64,000 nt of DNA from Neobacillus niacini (GTDB taxonomy: Bacteria; Bacillota; Bacilli; Bacillales; Cytobacillaceae), in the NCBI RefSeq assembly GCF_023715415.1, contig NZ_JAMBOB010000010.1, positions 86,492 through 150,491 on the forward strand. Reading direction: 5' to 3'. Below are positions 25,840 through 34,258 of the stretch, one piece after another. The translations under genes were made by a program, and so were the position numbers. Positions within the stretch are counted from its first letter, which is position 1, and the number at the start of each line of letters is the position of its first letter. Below the pieces are notes generated by a model. The model saw only the letters and a list, made by a program, of their open reading frames with translations, did not search any database and had not been told where the DNA came from.

Positions 25840-27351
25840 ATGAATAAATCGATAAAAAAGACTCATCATCCACCGTATGGGATTCTTGCTGTACTTATGA
25901 TTGGCACATTTATAACATTTTTAAATAATACATTATTAAATATCGCACTGCCATCGATAATGGTGGACTTAGATATTGACACAGCAACCGTTCAATGGTT
26001 AACAACAGTCTTTATGCTAGTGAACGGAGTTTTGATTCCAACAACTGCATTCTTATTTCAAAAATTCTCAGTCCGGCAATTATTCTTGGCAGCAATGAGC
26101 ATATTTGCATTAGGGACGATTATTGCCGGTAGTACTGATTACTTTTCCATTTTATTAATTGGACGGATTCTTCAAGCTGCTGGAGCAGCAATCATGATGC
26201 CGGTATTAATGAATGTGATGCTAGTGAGCTTCCCAATTGAAAAGCGCGGTGCAGCGATGGGAGTGTTTGGTTTAATTATCATGTTCGCTCCAGCAATAGG
26301 TCCTACTTTATCAGGGTGGATCATTGAACACTATCACTGGAGAATGCTTTTCCACTTTATCACGCCAATCGCTATTGTCGTTATTTTGATTGGATTTTTT
26401 TCGCTCAAAGACAAAAAGAATAAAACTGATATTAAACTCGATTTATTTTCGCTTTTGATATCAAGCATTGGTTTTGGGGGTATCCTATTCGGGTTTAGTT
26501 CCGCCGGCAGTAATGGCTGGAACAGTGCGCTAGTTTATATACCGCTTATTATTGGAGTTATCTCCCTAATATGGTTTATCTTACGGCAAACGAAGCAAGA
26601 ATTTCCCATGCTAAATTTTAGTGTGTTTAAATACCCAATGTTTTCTCTATCTGCAACGATTACTATTGTGCTTAATATGGCCATGTTTTCAGGATTTTTA
26701 CTACTGCCTATCTATGTCCAAACAATACGCGGTATATCTCCGCTGGACACCGGATTATTGCTGCTTCCAGGAGCGCTATTGATGGCCATTATGTCACCTA
26801 TTATAGGTAGATTATTTGATAAGTTTGGGGGGCGTATGTTAGCGATAATCGGCCTAGCTATCACAACGATTACAACCTATTATTTCAGCCAGTTAACTTT
26901 TACAACACCCTACAATTACTTAGTGATTTTACATGCTGTAAGGATGTTAGGTATATCAATGGTGATGATGCCAGTTTCAACAAATGGTTTAAATCAATTG
27001 CCAGCAAATCTCTATCCACACGGTACGGCCATGAACAACACAATAAATCAGGTATCCGCTGCCATCGGTACGGCCCTTTTGGTCACGGCTATGTCCAATT
27101 ATTCGAAATCATACGCCGCTCAATTAACAGAAGAAGCTTTAAAAAATGCACCAGAAGCAGGGATGGCTGAAATACAGGAGCAAATTGCCATGAAAGCCAT
27201 GCTTGAAGGAATCAATTATACTTTCTTTTTGTCAACCTTAATTGCTTGTTTTGCCCTGCTGCTTTCCTTCTTTATCAAACGGGCAAAACAGCCAGAAGAT
27301 CAAATAGAAGGAAAAACATCTAAAAAAAGGATTACACGTAAATTGGCATAG
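25840..27351 (+). CDS. DHA2-family multidrug efflux MFS transporter
   Basis: About 503 residues with fourteen predicted membrane helices. DHA2 signatures are LNNTLLNIALPSIMVDLDID (motif D1), MLVNGVLIPTTAFL, and GRILQAAGAAIMMPVLMNVM with the helix-5 region GLIIMFAPAIGPTLSGWIIE. It most resembles LmrB/EmrB-type drug:H+ antiporters. The start at 25840 is chosen for CGAAGGAGA just upstream; an earlier in-frame ATG at 25729 would add 37 residues that do not look like a transporter N-terminus. A strong terminator follows. Substrates unknown. Confidence 0.87.
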   Translation: MNKSIKKTHHPPYGILAVLMIGTFITFLNNTLLNIALPSIMVDLDIDTATVQWLTTVFMLVNGVLIPTTAFLFQKFSVRQLFLAAMSIFALGTIIAGSTDYFSILLIGRILQAAGAAIMMPVLMNVMLVSFPIEKRGAAMGVFGLIIMFAPAIGPTLSGWIIEHYHWRMLFHFITPIAIVVILIGFFSLKDKKNKTDIKLDLFSLLISSIGFGGILFGFSSAGSNGWNSALVYIPLIIGVISLIWFILRQTKQEFPMLNFSVFKYPMFSLSATITIVLNMAMFSGFLLLPIYVQTIRGISPLDTGLLLLPGALLMAIMSPIIGRLFDKFGGRMLAIIGLAITTITTYYFSQLTFTTPYNYLVILHAVRMLGISMVMMPVSTNGLNQLPANLYPHGTAMNNTINQVSAAIGTALLVTAMSNYSKSYAAQLTEEALKNAPEAGMAEIQEQIAMKAMLEGINYTFFLSTLIACFALLLSFFIKRAKQPEDQIEGKTSKKRITRKLA

Positions 27352-27375
27352 AATTAGATTTTATCTTACGCATAA

Positions 27376-27414
27376 AAAAAGTCCCAAGTGAAGAATAATC
27401 ACTTGGGACTTTTT
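27376..27414. terminator. Bidirectional terminator
   Basis: Sixteen-base perfect arms AAAAAGTCCCAAGTGA / TCACTTGGGACTTTTT between the convergent efflux and AraC-type genes. Confidence 0.9.
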
Positions 27415-27449
27415 CAACGCTACGAATAGTGCCTCACTTAATTCCTTTA

Positions 27450-28691
27450 TTAAACAAAGATAATTTCTTCTGTCGCTCTGTACTCCCTTGGAGAAAGGCC
27501 AACATACTTTTTAAAGGTACCACTGAAATAATTTGGTGTATTGAAACCTAGTTCTTCAGCGATCCACTCAATCGTATGATTCGTATGACGCAAAAGCCAC
27601 ACTGCACGCTGCAAACGAACAAAGGTGACATATTCAACAAAATTGCGTCCTGTTTCTTGTTTAAATATCCGACTGAAGTACGGTACACTAAGATTAATTT
27701 GATCAGCTACCCGTTTTAACGAAAGATCTTCGATACAATACCGTGCTATATAGTCTGTACATTTCTGAATCTGAACATCCTTTGTAATCTCTTCAAAATA
27801 ACGCAGTGAAGGCCTGGCATACGGCGTGGTACGCCTAGCCTTGCATGCTTCTCGATAGGAATGATGCAGGAGGAGCGGTTCACGGTAGATGGAGCCTGCA
27901 CCTATATATAGATAAATTCCATACTCGTTTTTCAATGCTTGAATAGTATCAAGAATCCTGTTCTCCCCTTCTTTCCAGTGTATTAAGGAAACGTACTCGG
28001 GAGGCACCTGGATTAGCATAAGTAAATGTTTTCGGTAGGAAAGGAAAGTAAGCTGATACCCTTGAAAGCGGTTTCTAAAATATTCTTGAATCTCCCTCGG
28101 TTCCCATCCTTCCAGTTCCCTGCTGCCAGAGCATCTGACAAATCCCTGAATAAAACAGACCACATTTGGCATCGCCTCTCCTGGAAGAAAAAAACGAGAT
28201 TGAATTAATTCCTCTTCCGTTGTTTTATCGCCAGCCAGCAGCCGGCGCAAAAATGCCTCTTGAAATGGTATCGTGTTGCGCTCCGTATTTTGTTCCTTAT
28301 GAATCTGATAATATAATTCATCATAAACAATAGAGTTAGCATTCGTAATTGACAGTTCCCGAATAGCCCGTTTCAATGTACGAAGAAATATATGTTTTTT
28401 CACGGATTTCACTAGCAAGTACTCTAGCTTGAACTCGATGGCAAGCGGTGAAGTATACAATAAGGTTGGGTCTAGTAAGGGAATAATCCTGCATTCTTTA
28501 TTGCGTTTGCGGAATCGGTGAATTTTAACCCAATCATGCCATTTTCTTACTTCGATAACAGCTATATGTATATCATGTTGATTAAACTCAGCTTCTGTCA
28601 GTATAGAACTTCCCATAAATTCTTCTTTAACCCAGTCTGCCAGCTTTTGATATTCAAGTTCATCTTCTATTGCTAGACTAATTGAATACAT
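27450..28691 (-). CDS. AraC-family transcriptional regulator
   Basis: 413 residues. The C-terminal ~100 form a double HTH of the AraC type: LSLKRVADQINLSVPYFSRI, FKQETGRNFVEYVTFVRL and the recognition part IEWIAEELGFNTPNYFSGTF. The N-terminal ~125 resemble a degenerate response-regulator receiver fold (HDIHIAVIEVRKW, IIPLLDP), without a clear phospho-acceptor Asp. The middle is of unknown fold. AAAGGAGG precedes the ATG. It is divergent from the DUF485/symporter pair and most likely controls it in response to a transported organic acid or other solute. Confidence 0.83.
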   Translation of the reverse strand: MYSISLAIEDELEYQKLADWVKEEFMGSSILTEAEFNQHDIHIAVIEVRKWHDWVKIHRFRKRNKECRIIPLLDPTLLYTSPLAIEFKLEYLLVKSVKKHIFLRTLKRAIRELSITNANSIVYDELYYQIHKEQNTERNTIPFQEAFLRRLLAGDKTTEEELIQSRFFLPGEAMPNVVCFIQGFVRCSGSRELEGWEPREIQEYFRNRFQGYQLTFLSYRKHLLMLIQVPPEYVSLIHWKEGENRILDTIQALKNEYGIYLYIGAGSIYREPLLLHHSYREACKARRTTPYARPSLRYFEEITKDVQIQKCTDYIARYCIEDLSLKRVADQINLSVPYFSRIFKQETGRNFVEYVTFVRLQRAVWLLRHTNHTIEWIAEELGFNTPNYFSGTFKKYVGLSPREYRATEEIIFV

Positions 28692-28818
28692 TCTATATTC
28701 TCCCTCCTTTCTGAAAATATGGAATTTAAAGTTATTTTTATATACAAATTATAGTATGAAAATTAGACTATAATAAATATTTGTATATTTCTGATAATTT
28801 ATTGTAAGGTATATGTCC

Positions 28819-28835
28819 ATTTTATGACGTAAAAT
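28819..28835. promoter_or_regulatory. Palindromic operator candidate
   Basis: ATTTTA-TGACG-TAAAAT, about 85 bases upstream of the DUF485 gene in the divergent region next to the AraC-type regulator. A -10-like TATAAT also lies near 28770. Confidence 0.35.
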
Positions 28836-28917
28836 CATTTTTATAGTATCTTGGCCGGGCTAAGAAAGGGTACTAGAAAACGGCTGACGCCTAAATAATA
28901 TTAAGGAGGAGTAACAT

Positions 28918-29271
28918 ATGGCTGGAGAGTATACTGAGTACGAGTATGTTGAGGCAGGTACGATTGACGTTAGTGAACTTAAGCCGCTCGATCCCGAAAC
29001 TAGGAAAATCATGAAAGGTGAATTTAGTACTGGTCTTAAACTTACGGTTTTTTATTATATTTTTATTCTAGCAATCCCGATATTAAATTGGTTCGCAGGT
29101 GATTTTATGTTTTCTCGTATGTGGGGCGGCATGACATATAGTTGGTTTTTGACTAGTGTTGTTGCAATGGCAATGGCTTTTATCATTGCTTTCGCTCACA
29201 CTGCACTTTATGAAAAACGTTTAAAAAACTATCAAAATTCTGGTTCCTCTGAAGAAAGGAGAGTTATTTGA
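28918..29271 (+). CDS. DUF485 membrane protein, symporter partner
   Basis: 117 residues with two membrane helices (about 41-60 and 75-97), typical of DUF485 (YwcB/YjcH-like). The N-terminal part is acidic and cytosolic. DUF485 genes nearly always precede a sodium:solute symporter of the ActP class, as here, with a four-base overlap. It is presumed a small subunit or assembly partner of the transporter. AAGGAGGAG sits before the ATG. Confidence 0.85.
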   Translation: MAGEYTEYEYVEAGTIDVSELKPLDPETRKIMKGEFSTGLKLTVFYYIFILAIPILNWFAGDFMFSRMWGGMTYSWFLTSVVAMAMAFIIAFAHTALYEKRLKNYQNSGSSEERRVI

Positions 29272-30836
29272 TGGCCATGTTATTTGAACCTAAAATGCTT
29301 TTAACGATTCTCCTCATGGGAACGATTGTTTATATCACCTATTTATCAAAAAGAAGTGCAACTGCTTCTGATTATTTCGTTGGCGGGCGAAGCTTCGGCT
29401 GGTTTACAAACGGTTCAGCCATTGGCGGAGACTATTTAAGTGCTGCGACCTTTCTTGGTATTGCCGGTCTAACGTATCAGCTTGGGTATGACGGCGCTTA
29501 CTATGCCTTTTGCTTCTCTATCGGTCTGACTCTTCTTGCTATGTTCGTTGCAGGACCACTTCGCAGATTCGGAGCCTACACAGTAGCAGACTTTTTAGCC
29601 TATCGTTTTCACAGCAAACGGGCGCGCCTTGCTGCTGTCGCTGTAGTACTTGCGATTTCAGGTTTCTATGCAGCTCCTCAGCTACTTGGTGCAGCGCAAA
29701 TTTTAAGCATGTTCTTTGGTACAAGCTATGAATTTGGAATTATCTTTACATGTTCGGTCATGATTTTTTATGTTGGTATCGGTGGAATGAAGGGTACTAC
29801 TCTTAACCAAGCGCTCGAATTATGGATTCGTCTTGGCGCCTTTCTCCTCATGGTTGGCGCAGCCATCTATGGCGGACTTCATTATCAGGAGATTCTTGCA
29901 GCTATTAATGAATTTAAAGGTACCATTACCGGTACTTCAGCGTTTTCCGTTGACGGAAAAGATATACCATTTGATGGGTCTGTTTGGACCGGTACCGGCA
30001 ACTACTTCCCATCTTTCTGGCAAACAATATCGATGACAATCGGGCTTTCACTCGGTACGATTGGACTTCCTCACATCCTGCTTCGCTTCTATACAAATCC
30101 AAGTGCAAAAGCAGCACGTAAGTCCGCTCTTATGGCAATTGGTATTGCAAGCGTGTTCTTTTTCTTCGCTGTGTATCTTGGAGTAGTTGGTCGCTCCATT
30201 TTTCTAAGCGGCAATGTAGATTCAGGCGTTATGAAGGACCTTATCGCGGGCGGAAACAATATGGTTGTTCCATCTACTGCACAGGCGCTAGGTGGAGAAT
30301 GGCTGCTTGGCCTTGTTATCGCAGGCGCATTTGCAGCCGTCTTCTCGAACCTTTCGGGATTATTCATCGCAAGTTCTGGCGCCTTAGCCCATGACTTGTA
30401 TGCAACTTTCTTCCGTAAGAACATCACAGAGAAGGAGCGCGTACTCGCGGGTAAAGTTGCAATTATAATCCTTGGTGTTTTATACGGCGTTCTCGGCCTC
30501 ATGGTAAAAGGAGCTTCCATCGGCCATCTGGTCGCACTAGCGTTCACCGTTGCTGCCAGTACGTTTACCCCAATCTTTATCTTGGGTATTTGGTGGAGAG
30601 GAATGACAGAGAAAGGAGCAATTGCCGGGCTCGTTACTGGCCTTCTTGCTTCGATGTACATGATTTTCTTTAAGACGACTCTTCCTGAGTTCCTACAGTT
30701 CAATGTACCAGGATTAATTACAGTGCCAATTGGATTCCTATCTGTCTATGTCGTCTCAAAGCTTGATCGCAGAGTGCCTGCAGATGTAAACGACTTTATG
30801 AAAAAAGTTCACTCCAAAGAATCGGAAGTAGCATAG
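29268..30836 (+). CDS. Sodium:solute symporter, acetate-permease class (ActP/YwcA-like)
   Basis: 522 residues with about thirteen membrane helices. SSS-family features include the N-terminal SDYFVGGRSFGWFTNGSAIG, GGDYLSAATFLGIAGLTYQL and GPLRRFGAYTVADFLAYRF. GLIIASSG-type helices follow (NLSGLFIASSGALAHDLYAT). It should take up a short monocarboxylate (acetate or similar) with Na+ or H+. The gene overlaps DUF485 and lies divergent to the AraC-type regulator. A strong terminator follows. The exact substrate is an inference from the ActP/YwcA class. Confidence 0.87.
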   Translation: MMAMLFEPKMLLTILLMGTIVYITYLSKRSATASDYFVGGRSFGWFTNGSAIGGDYLSAATFLGIAGLTYQLGYDGAYYAFCFSIGLTLLAMFVAGPLRRFGAYTVADFLAYRFHSKRARLAAVAVVLAISGFYAAPQLLGAAQILSMFFGTSYEFGIIFTCSVMIFYVGIGGMKGTTLNQALELWIRLGAFLLMVGAAIYGGLHYQEILAAINEFKGTITGTSAFSVDGKDIPFDGSVWTGTGNYFPSFWQTISMTIGLSLGTIGLPHILLRFYTNPSAKAARKSALMAIGIASVFFFFAVYLGVVGRSIFLSGNVDSGVMKDLIAGGNNMVVPSTAQALGGEWLLGLVIAGAFAAVFSNLSGLFIASSGALAHDLYATFFRKNITEKERVLAGKVAIIILGVLYGVLGLMVKGASIGHLVALAFTVAASTFTPIFILGIWWRGMTEKGAIAGLVTGLLASMYMIFFKTTLPEFLQFNVPGLITVPIGFLSVYVVSKLDRRVPADVNDFMKKVHSKESEVA

Positions 30837-30850
30837 AATATAAATTTATT

Positions 30851-30894
30851 AAAAAGGGTGTACAAAAGCAAATCGCTTTTGTACACCCTTTTTT
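30851..30894. terminator. Strong terminator after the symporter
   Basis: Arms AAAAAGGGTGTACAAAAGC / GCTTTTGTACACCCTTTTTT, nineteen perfect pairs with a five-base loop, followed by T residues. Confidence 0.9.
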
Positions 30895-30933
30895 GCATTA
30901 GAATAAGGCCTAATCTTCTAAATAGCAACTTCG

Positions 30934-31131
30934 GTGCCTGTCACTAACCGAAGTTTTTTAGATTTTGTCGAAGATATATACTAGATTAATAAGTGTACTT
31001 CATGGAAAATGAGCCAATTTTGGGAATTGGCACAAATATCATTAAGAAAAATCCGTAACCATTTGTTTACCATGGTATTTGTTCCGTGAACCATTCTTAT
31101 GAAACAAGATTTTTCGGGTAGTGACAGGCAC
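30934..31131. mobile_element. MITE-like element with 19-bp terminal inverted repeats
   Basis: The left end GTGCCTGTCACTAACCGAA and right end TTCGGGTAGTGACAGGCAC are inverted copies with one mismatch. They bound 198 bp with no credible gene. The interior contains one copy of the 68-bp repeat found again at 50620. No target-site duplication is obvious. I infer a small non-autonomous element or a dispersed repeat. Confidence 0.55.
31011..31078. repeat. 68-bp direct repeat, copy A
   Basis: Aligns without gaps to 50620-50687 at 63 of 68 positions, including a 27-base identical run beginning CAAATATCATTAAG. It contains a CCAATT/AATTGG hairpin and the palindrome TACCATGGTA. The two copies lie just outside the two ends of the surface-protein/glycan region. 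Confidence 0.85.
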
Positions 31132-31160
31132 AAGAGATATTGAAGTTTATCCAAAATCTC

Positions 31161-31793
31161 TTACGGACAGATGAAAGTGATAGTTTGAGAGGTACTTACA
31201 GTAACCCCTAAAGGAGTAGTAGCAGTAGCTGTTATTGTTACAGAGTTTGGACCTGACACACCAGTAAATGTTCCTAAAACATTAAAGTTACCATTGACAT
31301 CTGTAAAAGGTGTTGAATTGCTGAAAGTTACATTAGCACCCCCAGTTGCACCAGTTACTGCAAGAGTTACTTGAACACCAGCCAATGGAACTCCGAGTGC
31401 ACCGACTAACGTTCCTGAAATAGGAAGAGTTGCACCACAAGTTGCACCAGTAACAGGATTGATTGTTACACTTCCTGGTGTAGTACTTGCTAGTAAATCT
31501 AACACATTTTCAAATTTAAACTCTAGTAACATTTCTTTCTTGATTACATCACGAAGAGTTCCTCGAACACTATCATTGATACCAAGAAGGTCCTCTAATG
31601 AAACCTCTGCTGGAGTAAACGTAACCCCTGTATCTAATGTTCCTAGCACGAATTGAAGCTCTTCTGCTGCAGCATTCATCATGTGAGCAAGAGCCAATTC
31701 CTCCAAAGCAATGGAAGCCAAAAGCAAAGGAATTGTCTGTTCAGTAGTGGCCGAAATAAGCGGAGTGATATTAGGAATATTTGGAAAAGCCAT
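31161..31793 (-). CDS. Helical-head surface protein paralogue 1, Ig-like tail
   Basis: 210 residues. Residues 1-103 are the shared helical head: ITPLISATTEQTIPLLLASI, ALEELALAHMMNAAAEELQF, and RDVIKKEMLLEFKFENVLDL. Residues 110-210 form a beta-rich domain like bacterial Ig/carboxypeptidase-regulatory modules (SGTLVGALGVPLAGVQVTLA, FTDVNGNFNVLGTF). A Cys stands at the domain start (GATCGA) and a Cys-Pro ends the protein (TFICP). There is no signal peptide. AAAGGAGG precedes the ATG. I know of no assigned function; placement beside a glycan locus and sibling genes suggests a surface or spore-layer component. Confidence 0.75.
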   Translation of the reverse strand: MAFPNIPNITPLISATTEQTIPLLLASIALEELALAHMMNAAAEELQFVLGTLDTGVTFTPAEVSLEDLLGINDSVRGTLRDVIKKEMLLEFKFENVLDLLASTTPGSVTINPVTGATCGATLPISGTLVGALGVPLAGVQVTLAVTGATGGANVTFSNSTPFTDVNGNFNVLGTFTGVSGPNSVTITATATTPLGVTVSTSQTITFICP

Positions 31794-31861
31794 AATCTTT
31801 CACCTCCTTTGGTAGTAATATAAGAGAACAAAAGCTAGTAAATCTATTGTTCTCTATATTT

Positions 31862-32395
31862 TTATGCAACAAGCGTTTGATAGACTCCATACTTGTCCAT
31901 ATGTGGGAGTGGATTTTTATCTAAAAAAAGCCCTTTTTTTATAGGTGTCTGTCACCCGATGAGTTGATTACACTTTATTTTTTTTAAGCTAATTTAAAAC
32001 TCCATTTAAATTTTAAAGGGAGTTTCCTTGTTAATCCTCTAAAAGAGGCTTGAGCAATACTACTATTTTGGCTGTTTTGGCTATAGCACAAAATAGCAGC
32101 GCTTTCAACAACATAATCCACTATTACGTAGGAATTGAACCTAATCCTCTCAATCACTCTTTGAATATACTATATAAAGAACAATTAGTTATGTTTCTTT
32201 TACAGAACAATAAATAACCCATTGAATAAAAAATAATATCAGAAAGGATATGCACCTGTTATTTTATTATTTCTTGAGAATATCCAGGTTTAGAAATTTT
32301 TGTTGCATAGAAAAGCTCAGATCCATTTAGATCTGAGCTTTTTCCTTTTAATAATTGGAACAACCTTTTTAGCCCGACTTTAAACCAGGTTTCAA
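31862..32395. repeat. Duplicated intergenic unit, copy 1
   Basis: Homologous over most of its length to 33783-34212. Shared blocks include ACTTGTCC (31891 and 33813), AGCCCTTTTTTT, GGCTTGAGCAAT, CCTCTCAATCACTCTTTGAA, ACAGAACAATAAATAACCCA and AAAAGCTCAGAT with its terminator. Relative to copy 2 it has about 100 extra bases (about 31941-32036). It holds the upstream region of paralogue 1 and the 3' region of paralogue 2. No gene is seen in it. Confidence 0.85.
32311..32343. terminator. Bidirectional terminator in duplicated unit 1
   Basis: AAAAGCTCAGAT / ATCTGAGCTTTTT stem, 3' of paralogue 2. The same hairpin recurs at 34135. Confidence 0.8.
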
Positions 32396-32538
32396 AAAAT
32401 CTCCTCTCCAATTATGGTTGTCTTAACTTGAAAGCAGTATATGAATCTTAATTGGACATGTTTAAATGGAGGATTATTTGCTTCTTGTTATTACTTTTAA
32501 CTTTTGTACTTTGTTCATCAGGTCAGAAAAATCTTCAT

Positions 32539-33684
32539 TTAGAATCCAAAAAAGCTAATAGTGACCGATCCATTATTTGTGTTACTTTGCATGCTAACTT
32601 GGTTGGTTCCATTATTCAGTGACAGGCCTCCTTGACCACCGGTGGCAGTAGTGGCGGGGAGACTAACGTTACTACCGTTACCACCGTTGCCGCCATTGTA
32701 GCCGCCGCCACCACCGCCGCCTCCATTAAAGGTCAATGTGGCATTGGAGGCACCGCCGCCGCCGCCGCCGCCGCCGCCAAATCCGCCGGCTGCTCCATTG
32801 TTAGCAGGGTTTGGAGTTCCCGTTCCGCCGCCACCGCCTGCTCCTGTAAGATTAATAGCCACACCACCTATGCCTCCCGTAGCGTTAGTACCATTACCAC
32901 CATTGCCACCACTGCCGGTTATTCCTGCTCCGCCGCCACCACCTGCTGGACGTACACCAGCTGTCCCGCTGGAACCGCCTAAACCGGTATTACCGCCACT
33001 AAGTGATGCGTTTCCACCAGAAAGGCCGTCAGTACCACCACCGCCACCGGCTGCAGCGACTAGCAATGTGGTAGCATTTAAAAGTGCCCCTCTCCATACA
33101 AAGGAACCTCCTCCTCCTCCGCTGCCGCCTGCGTCAGAAGCATTACCGCCTACCTGTCCAACTAGTACTGTTAAAGTTTCACCAGGTGTGACAGGAAAGT
33201 CCCCTTGTAACGAAGCCCCAAAACCACCGGATCCAAGACCGGTTCCACCACCTCTCGCACCTACAGCTTGAATTCTAGCAAAAGTGGCACCTGCTGGGAC
33301 ATCAATTTCTTCAGTGTCCCCCGTAAACACAAAAGTTTGTTCATCTAAAAGCACAGGTTCTGGTGGTGGTAAAGTTCCGATTAGATCTAGAATGTTTTCA
33401 AATTTGAACTCTAGTAACATTTCCTTTTTAATCACGTCACGAAGAGTTCTTTGAACACTAGTGTTGACATCAAGAAGATCCCCTAATGAAACCTCTGCAG
33501 GTGAAAATGTGACCCCAGTATCATCTAATGTTCCCAAAACAAATTGCAGCTTTTCTGCCTCAGCGTTCATGATGTGAGCAAGAGCCAATTCCTCTAAAGC
33601 AATGGAAGCTAATAGCAGAGGAACCGTCTGCTCAGTAGTCACAGAAATAAGTGGAGTAATATTAGGAATATTCGGAAAAGACAT
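32539..33684 (-). CDS. Helical-head surface protein paralogue 2, glycine-rich tail
   Basis: 381 residues from the ATG at 33684 (AAAGGAG eight bases upstream; an in-frame start at 33702 is less likely). Residues 1-~101 are the shared head, nearly identical to paralogues 3 and 4. After a short linker (PPPEPVLLDEQTFVF) comes a ~270-residue glycine-rich domain (Gly_rich/PF12810-like): ATFARIQAVGARGGGTGLGS, DFPVTPGETLTVLVGQVGGN, then repeated GGGGGxG blocks and a closing VTISFFGF. It lacks the Cys-Pro end seen in three sisters. The GGC-repeat DNA (about 32753-32778) may be slippage-prone. Glycine-rich domains of this kind are found on cell surfaces; the function here is unknown. Confidence 0.78.
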   Translation of the reverse strand: MSFPNIPNITPLISVTTEQTVPLLLASIALEELALAHIMNAEAEKLQFVLGTLDDTGVTFSPAEVSLGDLLDVNTSVQRTLRDVIKKEMLLEFKFENILDLIGTLPPPEPVLLDEQTFVFTGDTEEIDVPAGATFARIQAVGARGGGTGLGSGGFGASLQGDFPVTPGETLTVLVGQVGGNASDAGGSGGGGGSFVWRGALLNATTLLVAAAGGGGGTDGLSGGNASLSGGNTGLGGSSGTAGVRPAGGGGGAGITGSGGNGGNGTNATGGIGGVAINLTGAGGGGGTGTPNPANNGAAGGFGGGGGGGGGASNATLTFNGGGGGGGGYNGGNGGNGSNVSLPATTATGGQGGLSLNNGTNQVSMQSNTNNGSVTISFFGF

Positions 33685-33847
33685 ATAAATTTCTCCTTTC
33701 AAATTTTTTCTTGAACATAGGTCTTAATAGTTGTGTTAAAAGCAACATGCCAATAACCTATTAACCTACTATCCCTTACTATTTTATTCAGCTAGTGTTT
33801 ACATAACTCAACACTTGTCCCATTGTAATGCGGATTTTCATACTAAA

Positions 33848-33874
33848 AAGAGCCCTTTTTTTAAAAGGGCTCTT
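33848..33874 (-). terminator. Hairpin upstream of paralogue 2
   Basis: AAGAGCCCTTTT / AAAGGGCTCTT stem with a T run on the minus strand. In copy 1 of the unit only the left arm survives, because extra sequence splits the hairpin. Confidence 0.65.
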
Positions 33875-34134
33875 AGGCTTGAGCAATGCTACTATAGTGG
33901 TTGTTTTGGCTTTAGCAGAAAAATAGCAGGGCTTGCAGCAATAAAATCCATAATACCTTAGGAATAGAAAGTAATCCTCTCAATCACTCTTTGAAATTAC
34001 TATAAATAACAATTAGTTTTGATTCTTATACAGAACAATAAATAACCCATTGAAAAGAATAATAGCAGAAAGGTTATGCACCTGTTATATAATCTTTTGA
34101 GTATGTCCACGTTTAAGAAATTTTTATAGCATTG

Positions 34135-34167
34135 AAAAGCTCAGATGCATTTAGATCTGAGCTTTTT
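34135..34167. terminator. Bidirectional terminator in duplicated unit 2
   Basis: AAAAGCTCAGAT / ATCTGAGCTTTTT stem, 3' of paralogue 3, duplicate of the hairpin at 32311. Confidence 0.8.
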
Positions 34168-34258
34168 CTTCTTAATTAGAAACCTTTCTAGTTCTACTTT
34201 AAACATGTTTTTTTAGGTTTTAGTCTCTTTAAATTGTAATTATGTTTCAAAATATGGC

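Larger units (their letters stand above)
33783..34212. repeat. Duplicated intergenic unit, copy 2
   Basis: Second copy of the unit described at 31862. It contains the upstream region of paralogue 2 and the 3' region of paralogue 3, so gene plus flank were duplicated together. No gene is seen in it. Confidence 0.85.

Noticed and set aside
30089..30703. 204-codon minus-strand frame opposite the symporter
   Set aside because: Shadow of a real membrane-protein gene with strong ribosome site and family match; the antisense product matches nothing.
32632..33271. Long Ala/Thr- and Pro-rich plus-strand frames opposite paralogue 2
   Set aside because: They are mirror images of the GGC/GGT codons of the glycine-rich gene. 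No ribosome site, and composition explains them entirely.
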